Below, piece after piece: positions 46,673 to 58,340 of a stretch of 64,000 nucleotides of DNA. The DNA comes from Scalesia atractyloides (taxonomy: Eukaryota; Streptophyta; Magnoliopsida; Asterales; Asteraceae). The translations under genes and the position numbers were made by a program. The notes below the pieces were generated by a model that worked only from the letters and a program-made list of their open reading frames with translations, did not search any database and was not told the DNA's origin. Position 1 is the first letter of the stretch. Each line of letters begins with the position of its first letter. The stretch spans positions 48,679,137 to 48,743,136 of the forward strand of contig CAMTDV010000017.1 in the NCBI GenBank assembly GCA_947069175.1, in the 5' to 3' direction.

Positions 46673-46743
<71 letters not shown>

Positions 46744-47991
46744 CTATGTTCAAGTGTTACCATTTGTACAAGTTCGGTTCGCGAATACAAGATCATTAAT
46801 ATAAGTAAAATGAACTACGAGGCTTAGAGTTTTACCGAACTTGAATCTGACCCGTTGACCAGGTTTGACCGAACACCAAACGAGACCCGAACCGAAGCCA
46901 AAACTGTCATTGACTCACTGCTGACCCGAACCTCTGCACCGAGACCCGAACCCGCTGAACATGAGCCGTGAACTGAACCGAAACGAATCGTAACCTGCCG
47001 AATGAAAAGAATTAACGGGATTCGAAATAGAAGCAAAACCAAGACCCGAACTGAGACTAACCTTGACTGAACCGGAATTCGACCCGGAGCTGCCCCGTGG
47101 ACTGTTTGACTATTTGACCAGACCCGAGCTTTGACCAGGTCTAACCAGGTTGACCGAACCGAAGCTGACCCGAGTCTGGCACTTGAACCAAGTTACCCGC
47201 GTTGTGGGAACCGCGCCAACTGGAACGACAAAACATTTGGTACACGAATTTAGACATGAAAAATTGACCAAATCGGAAACCAAATCAAACGGAACTCAAA
47301 CCTGAATCTGGAACTGATGGTGTCGCCGTCGAGTCCGCGGGAAACCGGCGACTCGCACCGATACTCTGACAGAGACTCAAACCTGAACGTGAACCCGAAT
47401 CAAGACCCGAACTCTAAACTGAGACGAAACATGAACTGCCCAAAGGTAACCACCAGCGTCATCGCCGGCACGGCTCCGCCGCCGCTGCTGCTGCGGCTCC
47501 TGCCGCCACCGCCGTCGCGGCTTGTGCCGCCGCCACCGATGTTGATGTTGTTGGCTGGCGACGCTGCCACCAATGGTGGTGGTGTTGCTGCCGTGCTTTT
47601 ATCTGCGAGAGGGAGGAGTGAGAGCGCGGGTGAGTGAGACGGAGAGGGTGAGTGGTGGGTGCGAGTGAGGGGGATGAGAGTGGTTGTGTGTCTGCAGGCA
47701 GGAAAGGAGAAGGGGGGGTTGAAGGGGCTGTGGGTTGGCTTGTTGTTTGTGTGATAGAGTGTGGAGTGTGTGTGAGTGAGTTATAAATAAAATTAGGGTT
47801 TAGTTATTAGGTAGGGTTTGGTCGGTTGGGCTTAAAGCCCGATTGTTGTGTTTAGAACAGCCCGATCTCGTTTTAAAGGGTCGTTTTCGCACCCGTTATT
47901 TGAAGATAGAAGAAAAATTATTATCATTATATATATATATATATTATATATATATTATTAAGTAAAAAATAATAAAATACGGGTCGTTACA
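45076..47991 (-). repeat. LARD 3' LTR
   Basis: 2916 bp, tgtaacaccc...gggtcgttaca on +. Compared with the other LTR it has a longer TA run (46676-46741), an extra stretch at about 47803-47845 and an extra stretch at about 47510-47540. Confidence 0.9.
46030..46545. repeat. degenerate tandem repeats in the LARD LTR
   Basis: About a dozen units of 40-50 bp around 'ttttgtcgaaa.gtataataaataaatatatat' (variants gacgaaaaa, gtcgaagg, tgatgaaagg, cgtcaaaaag). The same array is at 52680-53200 in the 5' LTR. Confidence 0.65.
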
Positions 47992-48005
47992 GTCTCCCCT
48001 CCTTT
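47992..48005 (-). other. LARD polypurine tract
   Basis: The element strand reads aaaggaggggagac directly before TGTAACGACC. Confidence 0.8.
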
Positions 48006-48009
48006 AAGA

Positions 48010-50690
48010 AATTTCGTCCCGAAATTTATTCAAGAGGAAGACTTGAAAGGAATCAGGCTAAGGGTGAGGATTTACGATCGAGACTTGGAGTTTTGGATAC
48101 GTGAGGGAAAGCATGAAGTTTAGAGCAATGGAGGGTTAGGTTTGCAACAAGAGGTTGTTCGACTAGAATGACTCGTGTTATCAAGTATAAGTAAAACGTA
48201 TAAGTGTGTGTAAAGGCATGCGCCTTAAACGAGTGGATTAACTCAAGAATAAGTTAACCTAAGCAGGGAAGTTTTCGTATGAAACAATATACAATCTAAG
48301 AGGAAGTGAGGTTGCTACGTAGGTTGTTAGAAAGTTCTATCGACTTTGAAGAGCGTTAATAATTCTCGGTTTTGTAGAGAGTTGCTTAATGATGGAAAAC
48401 GAGAAGGTTAGGTATTTAAAATAAGCTAGTTATCGAGGTAGCGGCCAATCAAGTGTGTTGCCCTCAACGAGAATGGGAGATAACTTTAGAGTAAGAAGGC
48501 ATTTAGGGTTTGAATGCTTACACGATTGATTGTAAACGAGGTTGTATAAAAAGACAAGGTTAACGGGGGTAACGGAGGCATAAGAGCGGACGATTGATTC
48601 GATCAACGAATACTCGTGTAAGGATGGCATATGTATATGAACAAATGAAAACGTTACGTTAGGGATTAAGACTCGTCGTGGATAATCGGGTAGCGCGCAT
48701 TTAGCAATGCAGTTGTGAGTTGTGTAAAGCTGGCGTGTTAGGTCATATTATGGTCTGTAAATCACCGAATTTCTCATGGCACGTATTACGAAAGTTTGGC
48801 AGCATGGTGAAAACACTTATGTATAGGAAGTACTAGCGGCGTATCCACCATGTTTTGACCACGTTGCGACCGTTTCGTTACTCGATGCAATGTTACGTTC
48901 CGTGTGTTACCATACGCGGTAGTACACTCTATGGTTCTCATGCGCTTATCGCTATAATCCCGTGTGCACCTGCGATTATACCGATCATCACATGATCCGC
49001 ATAGCTTGTACTAGCAGCGCATGAATAAAGGTGTACATAAATTCTGAAAATAAGTTCGCGTGTGTGTAAGAATGTAGTGCGTAGGCATGTTTGCGTGTAA
49101 TTAGCTTGTGGCCCACGTAAGCGAATCCCTCGGGTTCTGCTCGCGCATAGGCATGAATATGAATACGAGTACAAGTATAGGTATGTGTATGAGTATAAGC
49201 ATAAGTATGGAAATAAGTATAAGCATGGATATAAGACGTATATGCATGAATGTGATGATAAGTATAAGCATGAAAGATGACACGTATTTTCATGAACATG
49301 AATATGTGTAATTATGAACGTCAACAAGTGTAAAAGATGATGATTGTGCGTAAGATATGAATTGTATGCAACGAATTTATTTACATAAAATAGTCGAGAA
49401 GTCAGGGTATGTAAAACGGATGATACGATTAAAATGTCATGCAACAGTTGACCAAACCATGTATGAGGATATGCATGTATATTTTTTTTTTTGCAAAACT
49501 TTGAGGTTATCGTTTCTAAAATAGGTTCAGTTTCACTTAGAATGTAGGATCTAGTTTGTGAATATAAAAGAATATAAGGTACTTATTGATTATGCGTTAC
49601 GTATTTTGTAATGGATGATAGTGCTACCACTGTTTTAGGGGAATTTAAGTAAGTCGAAAGTGGTTGGTCCTTGTAATGTTTTCTTGCCCACGTGTTTTGA
49701 AATTGATGTGACATTTTGGGTGGTGTATGACAAGGTCTTAAATTAGTAGGTTCGCATTGTTTTCAAAGGGTATTACATCAAGATAAGAAATTTGAAATTC
49801 AGTGGTTCGTGTGAAACGACCCTTGAGAGGAAATCCGTGTTAATTGATTTAATGATCGTTGAAAAACGTTTAGCAAAATGTTTTCTTAATCCCGATGACA
49901 GATTTAGAGGGTGTTTGGGGAGTTTTGAAAATAGATTATGCGTTCTGAATAATCAAAATCAGATAATTAGTTGTAACAAAACATACTGTAGGAAGATAGT
50001 GTTTGGATTTGATTATGTTATTTGATATCACAATAATCAGGTAATCAACTATTTGAGTGTTTGAAAAATATATATACATGTATATATAAAGTTATAAACA
50101 GATGAGCTTTGATCTCTAAAATACGTAAAACAAATCAGTTTTTTTTATATATTATTATTATATATATATTTTTTTATTAATTATTTACCAAACACTAAAA
50201 ATAGATTTTTATTTATTTATTTATTTATTTATTTAATATTTGCGCTTTCAAACACAAAAATAAAAATATTAGGTTGCAAAAACAATCCCAAACACACCTT
50301 TAGTATAACGATCCCATAATGCCTATAAGATATCGGTTTGATTTTTTTGTTTACAAACGAAAATTTTTAACATAAAGTTATTGCGTGAGCGTGTTTTAGT
50401 GATTAAGTTAAACATCAGACTTGTGGGCAAGGTATTCCTTGGACCGATTAAGTTGGTAGGTAGCATTCTGTCGAGCTTTGAAAATCGTTAAAACAAAACG
50501 TTTCATGTGGTGACCAAGTATATGCGTATGTGATTTATATGAAATAGATTACAGGATGGGAAATACGTTTGATAAATTAGTACGTTTTGAAATTCGTCTA
50601 GGTAAGAATTTTGACAACATGATAAAAGATTTAGGTATACAATTTAAACATGTGGTTTGTGTAATAAAGTCTCCAAGAAGGAGGGTTGGT
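48010..50690 (-). other. LARD interior, non-coding
   Basis: No Gag, protease, RT, RNase H or integrase motif in six frames. 49140-49320 is a low-complexity array of 'ataagtataagcatg(g/a)' variants that gives spurious Tyr/His/Ser-rich frames on -. Confidence 0.7.
49909..50298. mobile_element. hAT-like MITE in the LARD interior
   Basis: Ends gggtgtttgggg and cccaaacacacc are inverted repeats. Flanks tttaga and tttagt suggest a decayed target duplication. The AT-rich core includes four 'ttta' runs. Confidence 0.65.
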
Positions 50691-51466
50691 AACGATCACC
50701 GAGGTATGGGAATCACCCTTAATCCGTTGGTGAGGTCGTTTTAAGGAAGGAAGGAATTGGAGTTTGATCGTCTAGGTAAGGAATTCACTCCTATCTCGAC
50801 GACGGTCTCCATTTCAGACTGTTCGAGAAATATAAGTCTAGTTGATGACGTTTCGAAATCATGTATGCAAATAATGTATAAGTGGATGAAAAGGTTTAAT
50901 ATGAATTGCGTAAAAACCGTATAATAAATTGGAAATTTGAAAGGAATGGTAACAAGTATATAAAAAGTCATGTATAAATTGAAATGGTATAAAAGGGAGT
51001 CTCAGAAAACATTAAACTGTTTCGGGTAGAGAAACGTAGACTATTCCAAAGTGAATCGAAGATCCTTTCGAATTAGAGAAACGTGCTTTGGCCTATAGGT
51101 AAAACGCTCTCGTCGAGAAGCGATTAACGGCATTTTACCCTTCCAGTTATTACACGTCTCTAATCGATTGGAAAATCGAAACTTTGGCGAGATTGAAACT
51201 CGAGGAATGGGACTTAATCGACAAGGTGCGGGTTTCACCCCTAACTCGACGATTTCGTACCCTAAGTGTGGTTGGTACTCGTCGGGTCAAACTTAATTTC
51301 AACACTTGACGAGAGTCCACTAGAGTTTGAATAGGAGTTTCCCATCAAGGTGTGGATGTCATTCCTAACTTGATGGTGCAACTTCGAGAAAATAGATAAA
51401 TAAATAAATAAAGAATTGGCGGAATGAGAGTCGTTCACCAAATTGGGGATATCACGCCTATTTTGG
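50691..51466. repeat. six hairpins with conserved loop in the LARD leader
   Basis: Hairpins at 50691-50740, 50768-50802, 51217-51253, 51278-51313 (degenerate loop), 51343-51375 and 51438-51466. The loop core is AGGT-N2-GG-N3-TCA-N2-CCTA. Stems differ yet pair: aacga..cacc/ggtg..tcgtt, tcgtc/gacga, atcg/cgat, ctcgtc/gacgag, catcaag/cttgatg, ccaaa/tttgg. On the element strand they lie about 0.25-1.0 kb inside the primer-binding site, in the RNA leader. Confidence 0.75.
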
Positions 51467-51705
51467 AGAAGTCGTCTAACTTGTGTAATACGAGTGTTTT
51501 CGAGATTAGTATAATCGAGTAAAATGCATTAGGAAAGACGTATCATCGAGATAATGTAACAAGTATGAACACGTAAAGCATTTCATGAATTTAGCACATA
51601 AAGGACGTTTTAAGAAATTAGCATGTGAATCACGTATGGTCAAGTATGGTACTTAACTATAGACTAGGTCAAAAGCGTAGCAATTTGCCTAATTCCCTAT
51701 AGTTA

Positions 51706-51719
51706 TGGCTCTGATACCA
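51706..51719 (-). other. LARD primer-binding site (initiator tRNA-Met)
   Basis: The element strand reads TTGGTATCAGAGCC, three bases from the LTR. Confidence 0.85.
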
Positions 51720-51722
51720 ATC

Positions 51723-53323
51723 TGTAACACCCCAACCGATGGCGGAAACATCGGGATGAGACGAAAACGAGATTGCTCATTGCTCACAACGCTAATAAAT
51801 GACAATATTTAATTAAATCCAAATTTCATTTCACAACATTGTCAAATACAACATGAAGCGATACAATAAGTTCATAAAACATAACAAAATTTGGTACAAC
51901 ATTTATAAATCTAACGTCTAAAATGTGTGTATCTAAGTCCTTGCTATTTTGATTTCATAGCATCATCTCCTTCAACCTGTAACATGTTTTAAAATAAAGT
52001 CAATGCAAAAGCAAAGGAGAGTACACAAGTTTAAGCATAGCATACGTATACGAATAAAGTTTTAACAATCCTCATGGCAACCAAATCTATACAAGAGCAG
52101 TATCAAGGCATGCAATACTAATAATCAAACCCTTAACGCAATCACGATGTTTTAACATGACCTCATGAATAACACGATGGAGGTGGATGCGTGAATTCCT
52201 ATAGCGCTAAGCATGTCAAACAAAGGCTAAAAAATAGTTAATGACTAAAGCATGGCATAACATTTATCCTAGACAAGCAACAAGTATACGATTCAAGTAG
52301 TCATGTGTATAGGATTGTTTGTGCGTTTCATAAAGTTTAAGTGTTTGTGATTTTTGTATATGGAAACATGTTACACCCAAAAAGTGATATAAACCAAAGT
52401 GGGTCGAGTGTACTCACAAAATTTGCTAAGTCTTCTTGAAAACTCGCGACGAGTTAATGAGTTGGAGAATGAGACGTCGAGGACACCTTATATGGCAAAC
52501 GAAGGTGTATGAGTAAACGGAATTAAGTAGGAGGATTTGAGATGGAATTTGGATGTACGTGTATATTTAACATAATTAGCGTAAAAATCCTAAATTTAAT
52601 TTCGTCAAAAGTGATCTAGGAGTGCCGTCAAAATAAACGATACATATACCTTTATAATTATCAAAATTATTTGAATCTGATACGTTATCTTTAGTCTTTT
52701 TGATGAAAAGCCAAATAGAAACATGTATATATGTTTATATGTTTTAACGAAAAACATGCTAGGTATCTATGTCTCGACAAAAGGTTTAATATGTATAAAG
52801 TATATTTTGGTCGAAGGTATGATAAATAAATATGTATATATTTTGATGAAAGGTTTAATGTACAAATATTGTGTCATTGAACATATATGTAAAAAAAATA
52901 ATATATCTATATATAATTGGTCATTTAGATAAATGTATTTGTTGAAAATTATAAATAATAAATAAATTTATGTTCTTGTCGAAAATCATAATAAAGAAAT
53001 AGGTATATTTTCGTCAAAAAGTATAATACAAATAAACATATATTTTTTTATCGAGATGTACAATAATTATAAATATATTCCATCGTAAAGTTTTTAAATA
53101 TATTTGTCAAAGTGTAATATGTTTATATATATTTTGTCGTTAAAGAAATATATATTGTCGTAAGGTGTAATAAACATATAATCGTTTGTTTTGACGAAAA
53201 ACGGCCAGAGTTTCCCCTTGTTTTTGGACGATCCCGACACACGAGTGTCGATATTATTTGTCAAAACGCAATAATTCTACAACAAAGATTTTATAAGAGA
53301 CGTTACGAAATATTAAATCATGA

Positions 53324-53371
<48 letters not shown>

Positions 53372-54554
53372 CTATGTTCAAGTGTTACCATTTGTACAAG
53401 TTCGGTTCGCGAATACAAGATCATTAATATAAGTAAAATGAACTACGAGGCTTAGAGTTTTACCGAACTTGAATCTGACCCGTTGACCAGGTTTGACCGA
53501 ACACCAAACGAGACCCGAACCGAAGCCAAAACTGTCATTGACTCACTGCTGACCCGAACCTCTGCACCGAGACCCGAACCCGCTGAACATGAGCCGTGAA
53601 CTGAACCGAAACGAATCGTAACCTGCCGAATGAAAAGAATTAACGGGATTCGAAATAGAAGCAAAACCAAGACCCGAACTGAGACTAACCTTGACTGAAC
53701 CGGGATTCGACCCGGAGCTGCCCCGTGGACTGTTTGACTGTTTGACCAGACCCGAGCTTTGACCAGGTCTAACCGGGTTGACCGAACCGAAGCTGACCCG
53801 AGTCTGGCACTTGAACCAAGTTACCCGCGTTGTGGGAACCGCGCCAACTGGAACGACAAAACATTTGGTACACGAATTTAGACATGAAAAATTGACCAAA
53901 TCGGAAACCAAATCAAACGAGAACTCAAACCGAAATCTGGAACTGATGGTGTCGCCGTCGAGTCCGCGGGAAACCGGCGACTCGCACCGATACTCTGACA
54001 GAGACTCAAACCTGAACGTGAACCCGAATCAAGACCCGAACTCTAAACTGAGACCAAACGTGAACTGCCCAAAGGTAACCACCAGCGTCACCGCCGGCAC
54101 GGCTCCGCCGCCGCTGCTGCTGCGGCTCCTGCCGCCACCGTTGTTGATGTTGTTGGCTGGCGACGCTGCCACCAATGGTGGTGGTGTTGCTGCCGTGCTT
54201 TTGTCTGCGAGAGGGAGGAGTGAGAAGCGCGGGTGAGTGAGACGGAGAGGGTGAGTGGTGGGTGCGAGTGAGGGGGATGAGAGGGGTTGTGTGTCTGCAG
54301 GCAGGAAAGGAGAAGGGGGGGTTGAAGGGGCTGTGGGTTGGCTTGTTGTTTGTGTGATAGAGTGTGGAGTGTGTGTGAGTGAGTTATAAATAAAATTAGG
54401 GTTTAGTTTGTGTTTAGAACAGCCCGGTCTCGTTTTAAAGGGTCGTTTTCGCACCCGTTATTTGAAGATAGAAGAAAAATTATTATCATTATTATATATA
54501 TATATATATATATAATATTATTAAATAAAAAATAATAAAATACGGGTCGTTACA
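51723..54554 (-). repeat. LARD 5' LTR
   Basis: 2832 bp; partner of 45076-47991. Confidence 0.9.
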
Positions 54555-54559
54555 TAGAC

Positions 54560-54640
54560 ACCCAGCCCAGTTGGTCGGGCTGGGTGCAATTTACAGCCGA
54601 GATCATGGGTTCGAAACCCTTGGTGCGCCTCCGGTTTGAA
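54560..54640 (+). other. tRNA-like module 2 of S2 (starts before the LARD)
   Basis: Its first ten bases (cgggttagac) lie at 45066-45075; the LARD inserted there. D-arm-like gcccagttggtcgggc with an extended ccca/tggg stem, and box B gggttcgaaaccc. Confidence 0.75.
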
Positions 54641-54719
54641 TCATTTATTCTTTTTTAAAATTAATTAAAAGTTAATAAACCTAACTTGTGTATAAATATA
54701 ATTAAAATCAGGTTTCTTT

Positions 54720-54800
54720 CGGGCTAGACACGTAGCTTAGTTGGAAGAGCTGTGTGGACGCAACCGAGAGGTCCCGGGTTCGAGCCTCACACACGCATGC
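54720..54800 (+). other. tRNA-like module 3 of S2
   Basis: Box A tagcttagttggaagagct and box B gggttcgagcc. It is the counterpart of the S1 module at 14761-14840. Confidence 0.8.
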
Positions 54801-55792
54801 TTACAACACTGAACGAACCGGTTCTGACACATGTCAGACGGTCGTTTTTTTCTATTATTTTATTTTTTATTTTATTTTCAGTTTATTTCTATTTTATTTT
54901 TTACTTTTCTTTTATCATTTCATGTTTTATTAAAAAAGGGATTATATTTTAAAACACTTAAAATCACATAATTTCAAGGGCATAATTATACAAATCACAA
55001 AATTAACTTAAAACCTCAATTATTAGTTTATTTACTTATCGCATTATTATTTTTAGGTTAGTACTTCTTCGTCGGTTAAATCCACAACTCGTACGCTCTC
55101 TCTTTTCCACTCAAGAATACGCAACCAAGGTGAGTGAATCTCTACAAATTCCCCGTTTTAATCATGTTTTGGGGTGTATCATGTGTCGTACCGTTTCTTT
55201 ATTTTATTTAAACACTTGTGCTTATATCATTTCGTGATCAAATGTGTATTGCTTGTAGTGTGGTTTATATGTGGATACATTTTATCATTTCAGTGCACTC
55301 ATTTCATTAGGCTCATCAGTTCCTCGTGGGATACGGGTTGAGCATCAGGTGCCTCATTAGATCGGCTCCGTTCGATTGAGCCTTGATCTCAGATACATCA
55401 TCATTCATGTCATATAATGTGGTTTGTGATTTGTTACATTATACATTTGTTCACATCACAATCTTATTTAAACAACGATAAAATTGATTTACTTAAATGT
55501 TTTATCAAGGTTCACTCGCCAACTTTTGTTGACCTAAAATTTCCCCTGTTTTACGCATGATACATGTGATCAAGTTGAGGAAAGAAACACCTAGGATGGC
55601 CTAGAAGAATAATCAAGTTATTTCGTGGGAACAAGCATTTAGATTATTATTTGTGTTTGTATGAAATTTTGTTGGATATTTGAATTTTAATTTGAATTTA
55701 ATAAATATGAAACTTGTTAGTAAATATCTTGAGCTTTAATGATAACCCAATCATGCCCCAACTTCTATTCCACTGCGGGTCGGGGTGTGACA

Positions 55793-56005
55793 GGTGTTAT
55801 ATAATTGATATATGGTGTTATATACTTATTGAATGGTGTTATATAATTATTTAATTGTGTTATATATGCGCTGAATGGTTGTTGCAGTGTTATTCGTAGT
55901 GTTTTTATAGAGATCTTTAAAATGGTGTTATATACTTATTGAATGGTGTTATATAATTATTTAATGGTGTTATATACGTGCTGAATGGTGTTTGCAGTGT
56001 TATTC
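55793..56005. repeat. 'gaatggtgttatataattatt' repeats, right part
   Basis: Six or more copies with one longer-range duplication ('tgctgaatggt.gttgcagtgttattcg' appears twice). Confidence 0.75.
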
Positions 56006-56162
56006 GGTATTCCTATAAATTAGGGTGGCGATTTATGGAAGGTTTTGAATTAATTAAATCAATGATAAAATTACTTGATTACCCTTTTCAATTAATTTAG
56101 ATCTAATGGCTGAGATTCTTTCTTACCTTTCTTACACTTTTGGTCTTTTTTTACAATAACCT

Positions 56163-56203
<41 letters not shown>

Positions 56204-56209
<6 letters not shown>

Positions 56210-56923
56210 GGTTAGTTCTAGCTTCAAAAGCGATGTTCCCTCTCGTCGTACTTCCAAACGAGATTTTCCCATATTGCGTAACCGGTTGCCGGTGTCCATC
56301 AGCTCCTCTTCATAGTGGCGAAGTTCTGCTATGTTCTCAGGGTCCATTGGGGATAAGTTGGGGGGTGCAGATTGGTAATTTGGGTAAAATTGAAAAGGAT
56401 CGGTCATTAGGTCTTCGAAAGCCCAGTCGTTGGTCCACCACTCTTCAACTGGGTTTTGAAGTGGTTGGCTTGGCATTATGGGTTCAGAATTCATAGGTTC
56501 TGGGTTTTCGGGTCGAGGTGGCATATTTAGAACGATTTCATTTGTTATTGGCCTGAACATTTCATAATTTGCCAGGCGCTGGTCTATTTCTGGCCATGTC
56601 ATTGGTACGGGAACTGGGTTAGAACTTTCTCCTATAGTTGGGTTTCCTGCTGGTTTTCCAGTTTGTTTGGTTGTTGTAGCAGTTGGGTTTTTCTTCTTCT
56701 TTTTATTCCTTTTCACTTGCCAATCTAATCTTCTCTTTTTCGGAGGTGCTCTGTTTACTGGCTGAGCCTGAAATATCATTGGTTCGTCTTTATCGGCTTC
56801 GTATCCAGTTTGGGTACCAGCTTGGTCCTCATCCATATCTGAGTTATTAACAGATATGTGTTCGAAAGCTTCGACCAAATCTCTATTGCTAATACTGCTA
56901 GCCAAAAAACAATAAAACAACAA
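56204..56923 (-). CDS. 239-codon frame in the G1 5' region
   Basis: A long open frame on -, starting at a codon near 56923 with in-frame Met residues soon after (one begins MDEDQAGTQTGYEADKDE). It has a basic, nuclear-signal-like patch (PPKKRRLDWQVKRNKKKKK), then Pro-rich segments and a helical end (IAELRHYEEELMDTGNRLRN). It follows the G1 primer-binding site and points towards Gag. It may be the N-terminal part of the Gag polyprotein or a separate leader frame. It is the longest unbroken frame in the old G1 element apart from nested elements, which is odd for its age. No catalytic domain. Confidence 0.45.
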
Positions 56924-57037
56924 ACTCCGAAAATTGTATAGTATTTAGTTAGTATCACAGTTATCACAAAAGTTATTTCATTTATTCCCTGACTACTAAC
57001 TTTAAGTATTTCATAATACTAAACTTGCTTAAACCAG

Positions 57038-57050
57038 TGGCTTTGATACC
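57038..57050 (-). other. G1 primer-binding site
   Basis: The element strand reads TGGTATCAAAGCC, the initiator tRNA-Met complement with one change, about six bases from the LTR. Confidence 0.65.
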
Positions 57051-57056
57051 ACCTTC

Positions 57057-58340
57057 TGTCACGACTCCCGACCCTTACCATGGGCGGGGGCCGTGATTAG
57101 ACGTGAGTGGTACCGGTGTTTATTATATTAGATTGCAGTGGAATTTTCATCAGAATCGGGTGTCAGAAAAAATATCAGAGTTTTCAAAACACCGTAATTT
57201 TAATTTCATAAACCGTGGGATTAACCCGTATATACATAAAGGATTTCCAAAAGGATAAACCCTTGCTTTTAAACCATTTTTTATTCAGGTTTACATAGCC
57301 ACGTATTTAAGCTTGAATGCCTCATAGCACTTTTCCTTCGCTTCACAGTAAGTCACCTGAAACGTGTTTTAAAAACATTTGGTCAACGAAAAATACTGGT
57401 GAGCTCATTCAGATATATAAAAATACAATGTTATAATTACAACATTAAGTGTTTTTACATTTTTTTATATCTTTTAATTACTCAAATCAGTATTTGCACT
57501 CGGTGACAGTTCCTGTGACTATGGTCATATCGCTCATTGGCTACCCGTTGTCCAATAGTGAAGGTTATCAAGTATACAAAACCCAACATACCGGCAGTAA
57601 TTTCAAAATACAAAAACTTAATCACTGTAAATACAACTTCGAAAAACATTCAGCGTTTTGAAAGCATTTAATAAAGAGAATGACTCACTTTGCAGATTTA
57701 GGTTATCAGTAATAGCCTTCTAGTTTAAATCTTGAGTTCCTAATTAAACACACAATGCAACAGTATTAGTGTATTAACCCATTTCAACTTTAACGATAAT
57801 CACGAGATCAAAACCTCAACGTGATGACAAAGTATAGCCTTATTCAGGCAGCACTTAAAGATCTGTTGAATTGTTTATAGATCATTTGGACATGGTATCA
57901 TACCAGTTATTCGGGTTAACACGCCGATTACGGGCAGAGGTTTAGAACTTCGGGTATAATAGCAGTATTACACCAGTATATTGATAGAGAAAGAAAAGAA
58001 ACTGAGCGAGTTGAAATGTGTAGTGAATGTCCAATTTATAGCTGATTTCAGGGCGTCTCGCGCCCCGCAACAGGTCAGGGCCTCCCTGTCGTGGCCCGCG
58101 AGGGTGGTTAGCTAGGGCATAGGTGGCCTGACTCATGGGGTAGGTTTGACACGTGGTGACACGTGGCCGACACATGTCTCTGGCGGCTTGGAGGTCTCTC
58201 GCGCCCCACGACAGGCTCCTTGAAGTGTGTCGCGGCCCGTGAGAAGCATAAAAAATCTTCATATTTTGATTTTTCGTGCTGGTTCTCGTCGTGCGTGTTT
58301 GGGGTTTCGATCAGGGTTCATTCTAGGGTGTTTTTAGAGA

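Larger units (their letters stand above)
45076..54554 (-). mobile_element. LARD: young non-coding LTR retrotransposon
   Basis: Two long LTRs (45076-47991 and 51723-54554) are almost identical over 2.8 kb apart from a few indels. Perfect target duplication tagac (45071-45075 and 54555-54559). The primer-binding site (TTGGTATCAGAGCC) is at 51706-51719, and the purine tract aaaggaggggagac lies at 47992-48005 on the element strand; the neighbouring cgggacgaaatttctt is the usual 3' end of Tekay-type chromoviruses. The 3.7-kb interior has no gag or pol motif in any frame. By structure it is a large retrotransposon derivative, presumably mobilised by a Tekay element. The near-identity of the LTRs makes it the youngest large insertion here. 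Confidence 0.9.
44092..55792 (+). mobile_element. solo LTR S2 (about 2.2 kb without insertion), same family as S1
   Basis: Starts tgtaacattt (44092) and ends gggtcggggtgtgaca (55792), with perfect flanking ggtgt duplications (44087-44091 and 55793-55797). Opposite orientation to S1. Shared features: TATA box near 44589, a module pointing backwards at 44316-44395, three forward tRNA-like modules at about 170-bp spacing, and one unit of the block that is triplicated in S1. Split by the LARD at 45076-54554. Confidence 0.9.
43262..56170. mobile_element. TIR element (non-autonomous) holding solo LTR S2 and the LARD
   Basis: The left end (tgtaaaaagacccaaagtgt, then gagaagggtaagaaagaatc and ccattagat) is matched in reverse complement at the right end (56100-56170). 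The imperfect TIRs are about 65 bp and sit in TA runs on both sides. Without insertions the element would be about 1.2 kb. Its body carries repeats of 'gaatggtgttatata.ttatt'. No transposase. Superfamily undetermined. Confidence 0.6.

Noticed and set aside
46676..46741. Long TA run as a functional AT-rich regulatory element
   Set aside because: Plain microsatellite; its length differs between the two LTRs, as expected from slippage.
47317..47637. Pro/Leu/Ala-rich frame in the LARD LTR (and its copy at 53778-54236)
   Set aside because: It arises from GCC/CCG-rich LTR sequence; the two LTR copies differ by indels in this stretch, so it is not maintained as a protein.
48938..49444. 168-codon frame on - rich in Tyr, His, Ser and Leu
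   Set aside because: Product of the 'ataagtataagcatg' low-complexity array; other frames over the same array are also open.
53543..54454. Two minus-strand frames over 120 codons in the LARD 5' LTR
   Set aside because: Shadow frames of a 'gacccgaac' repeat and the GCC-rich block; broken in the sister LTR.
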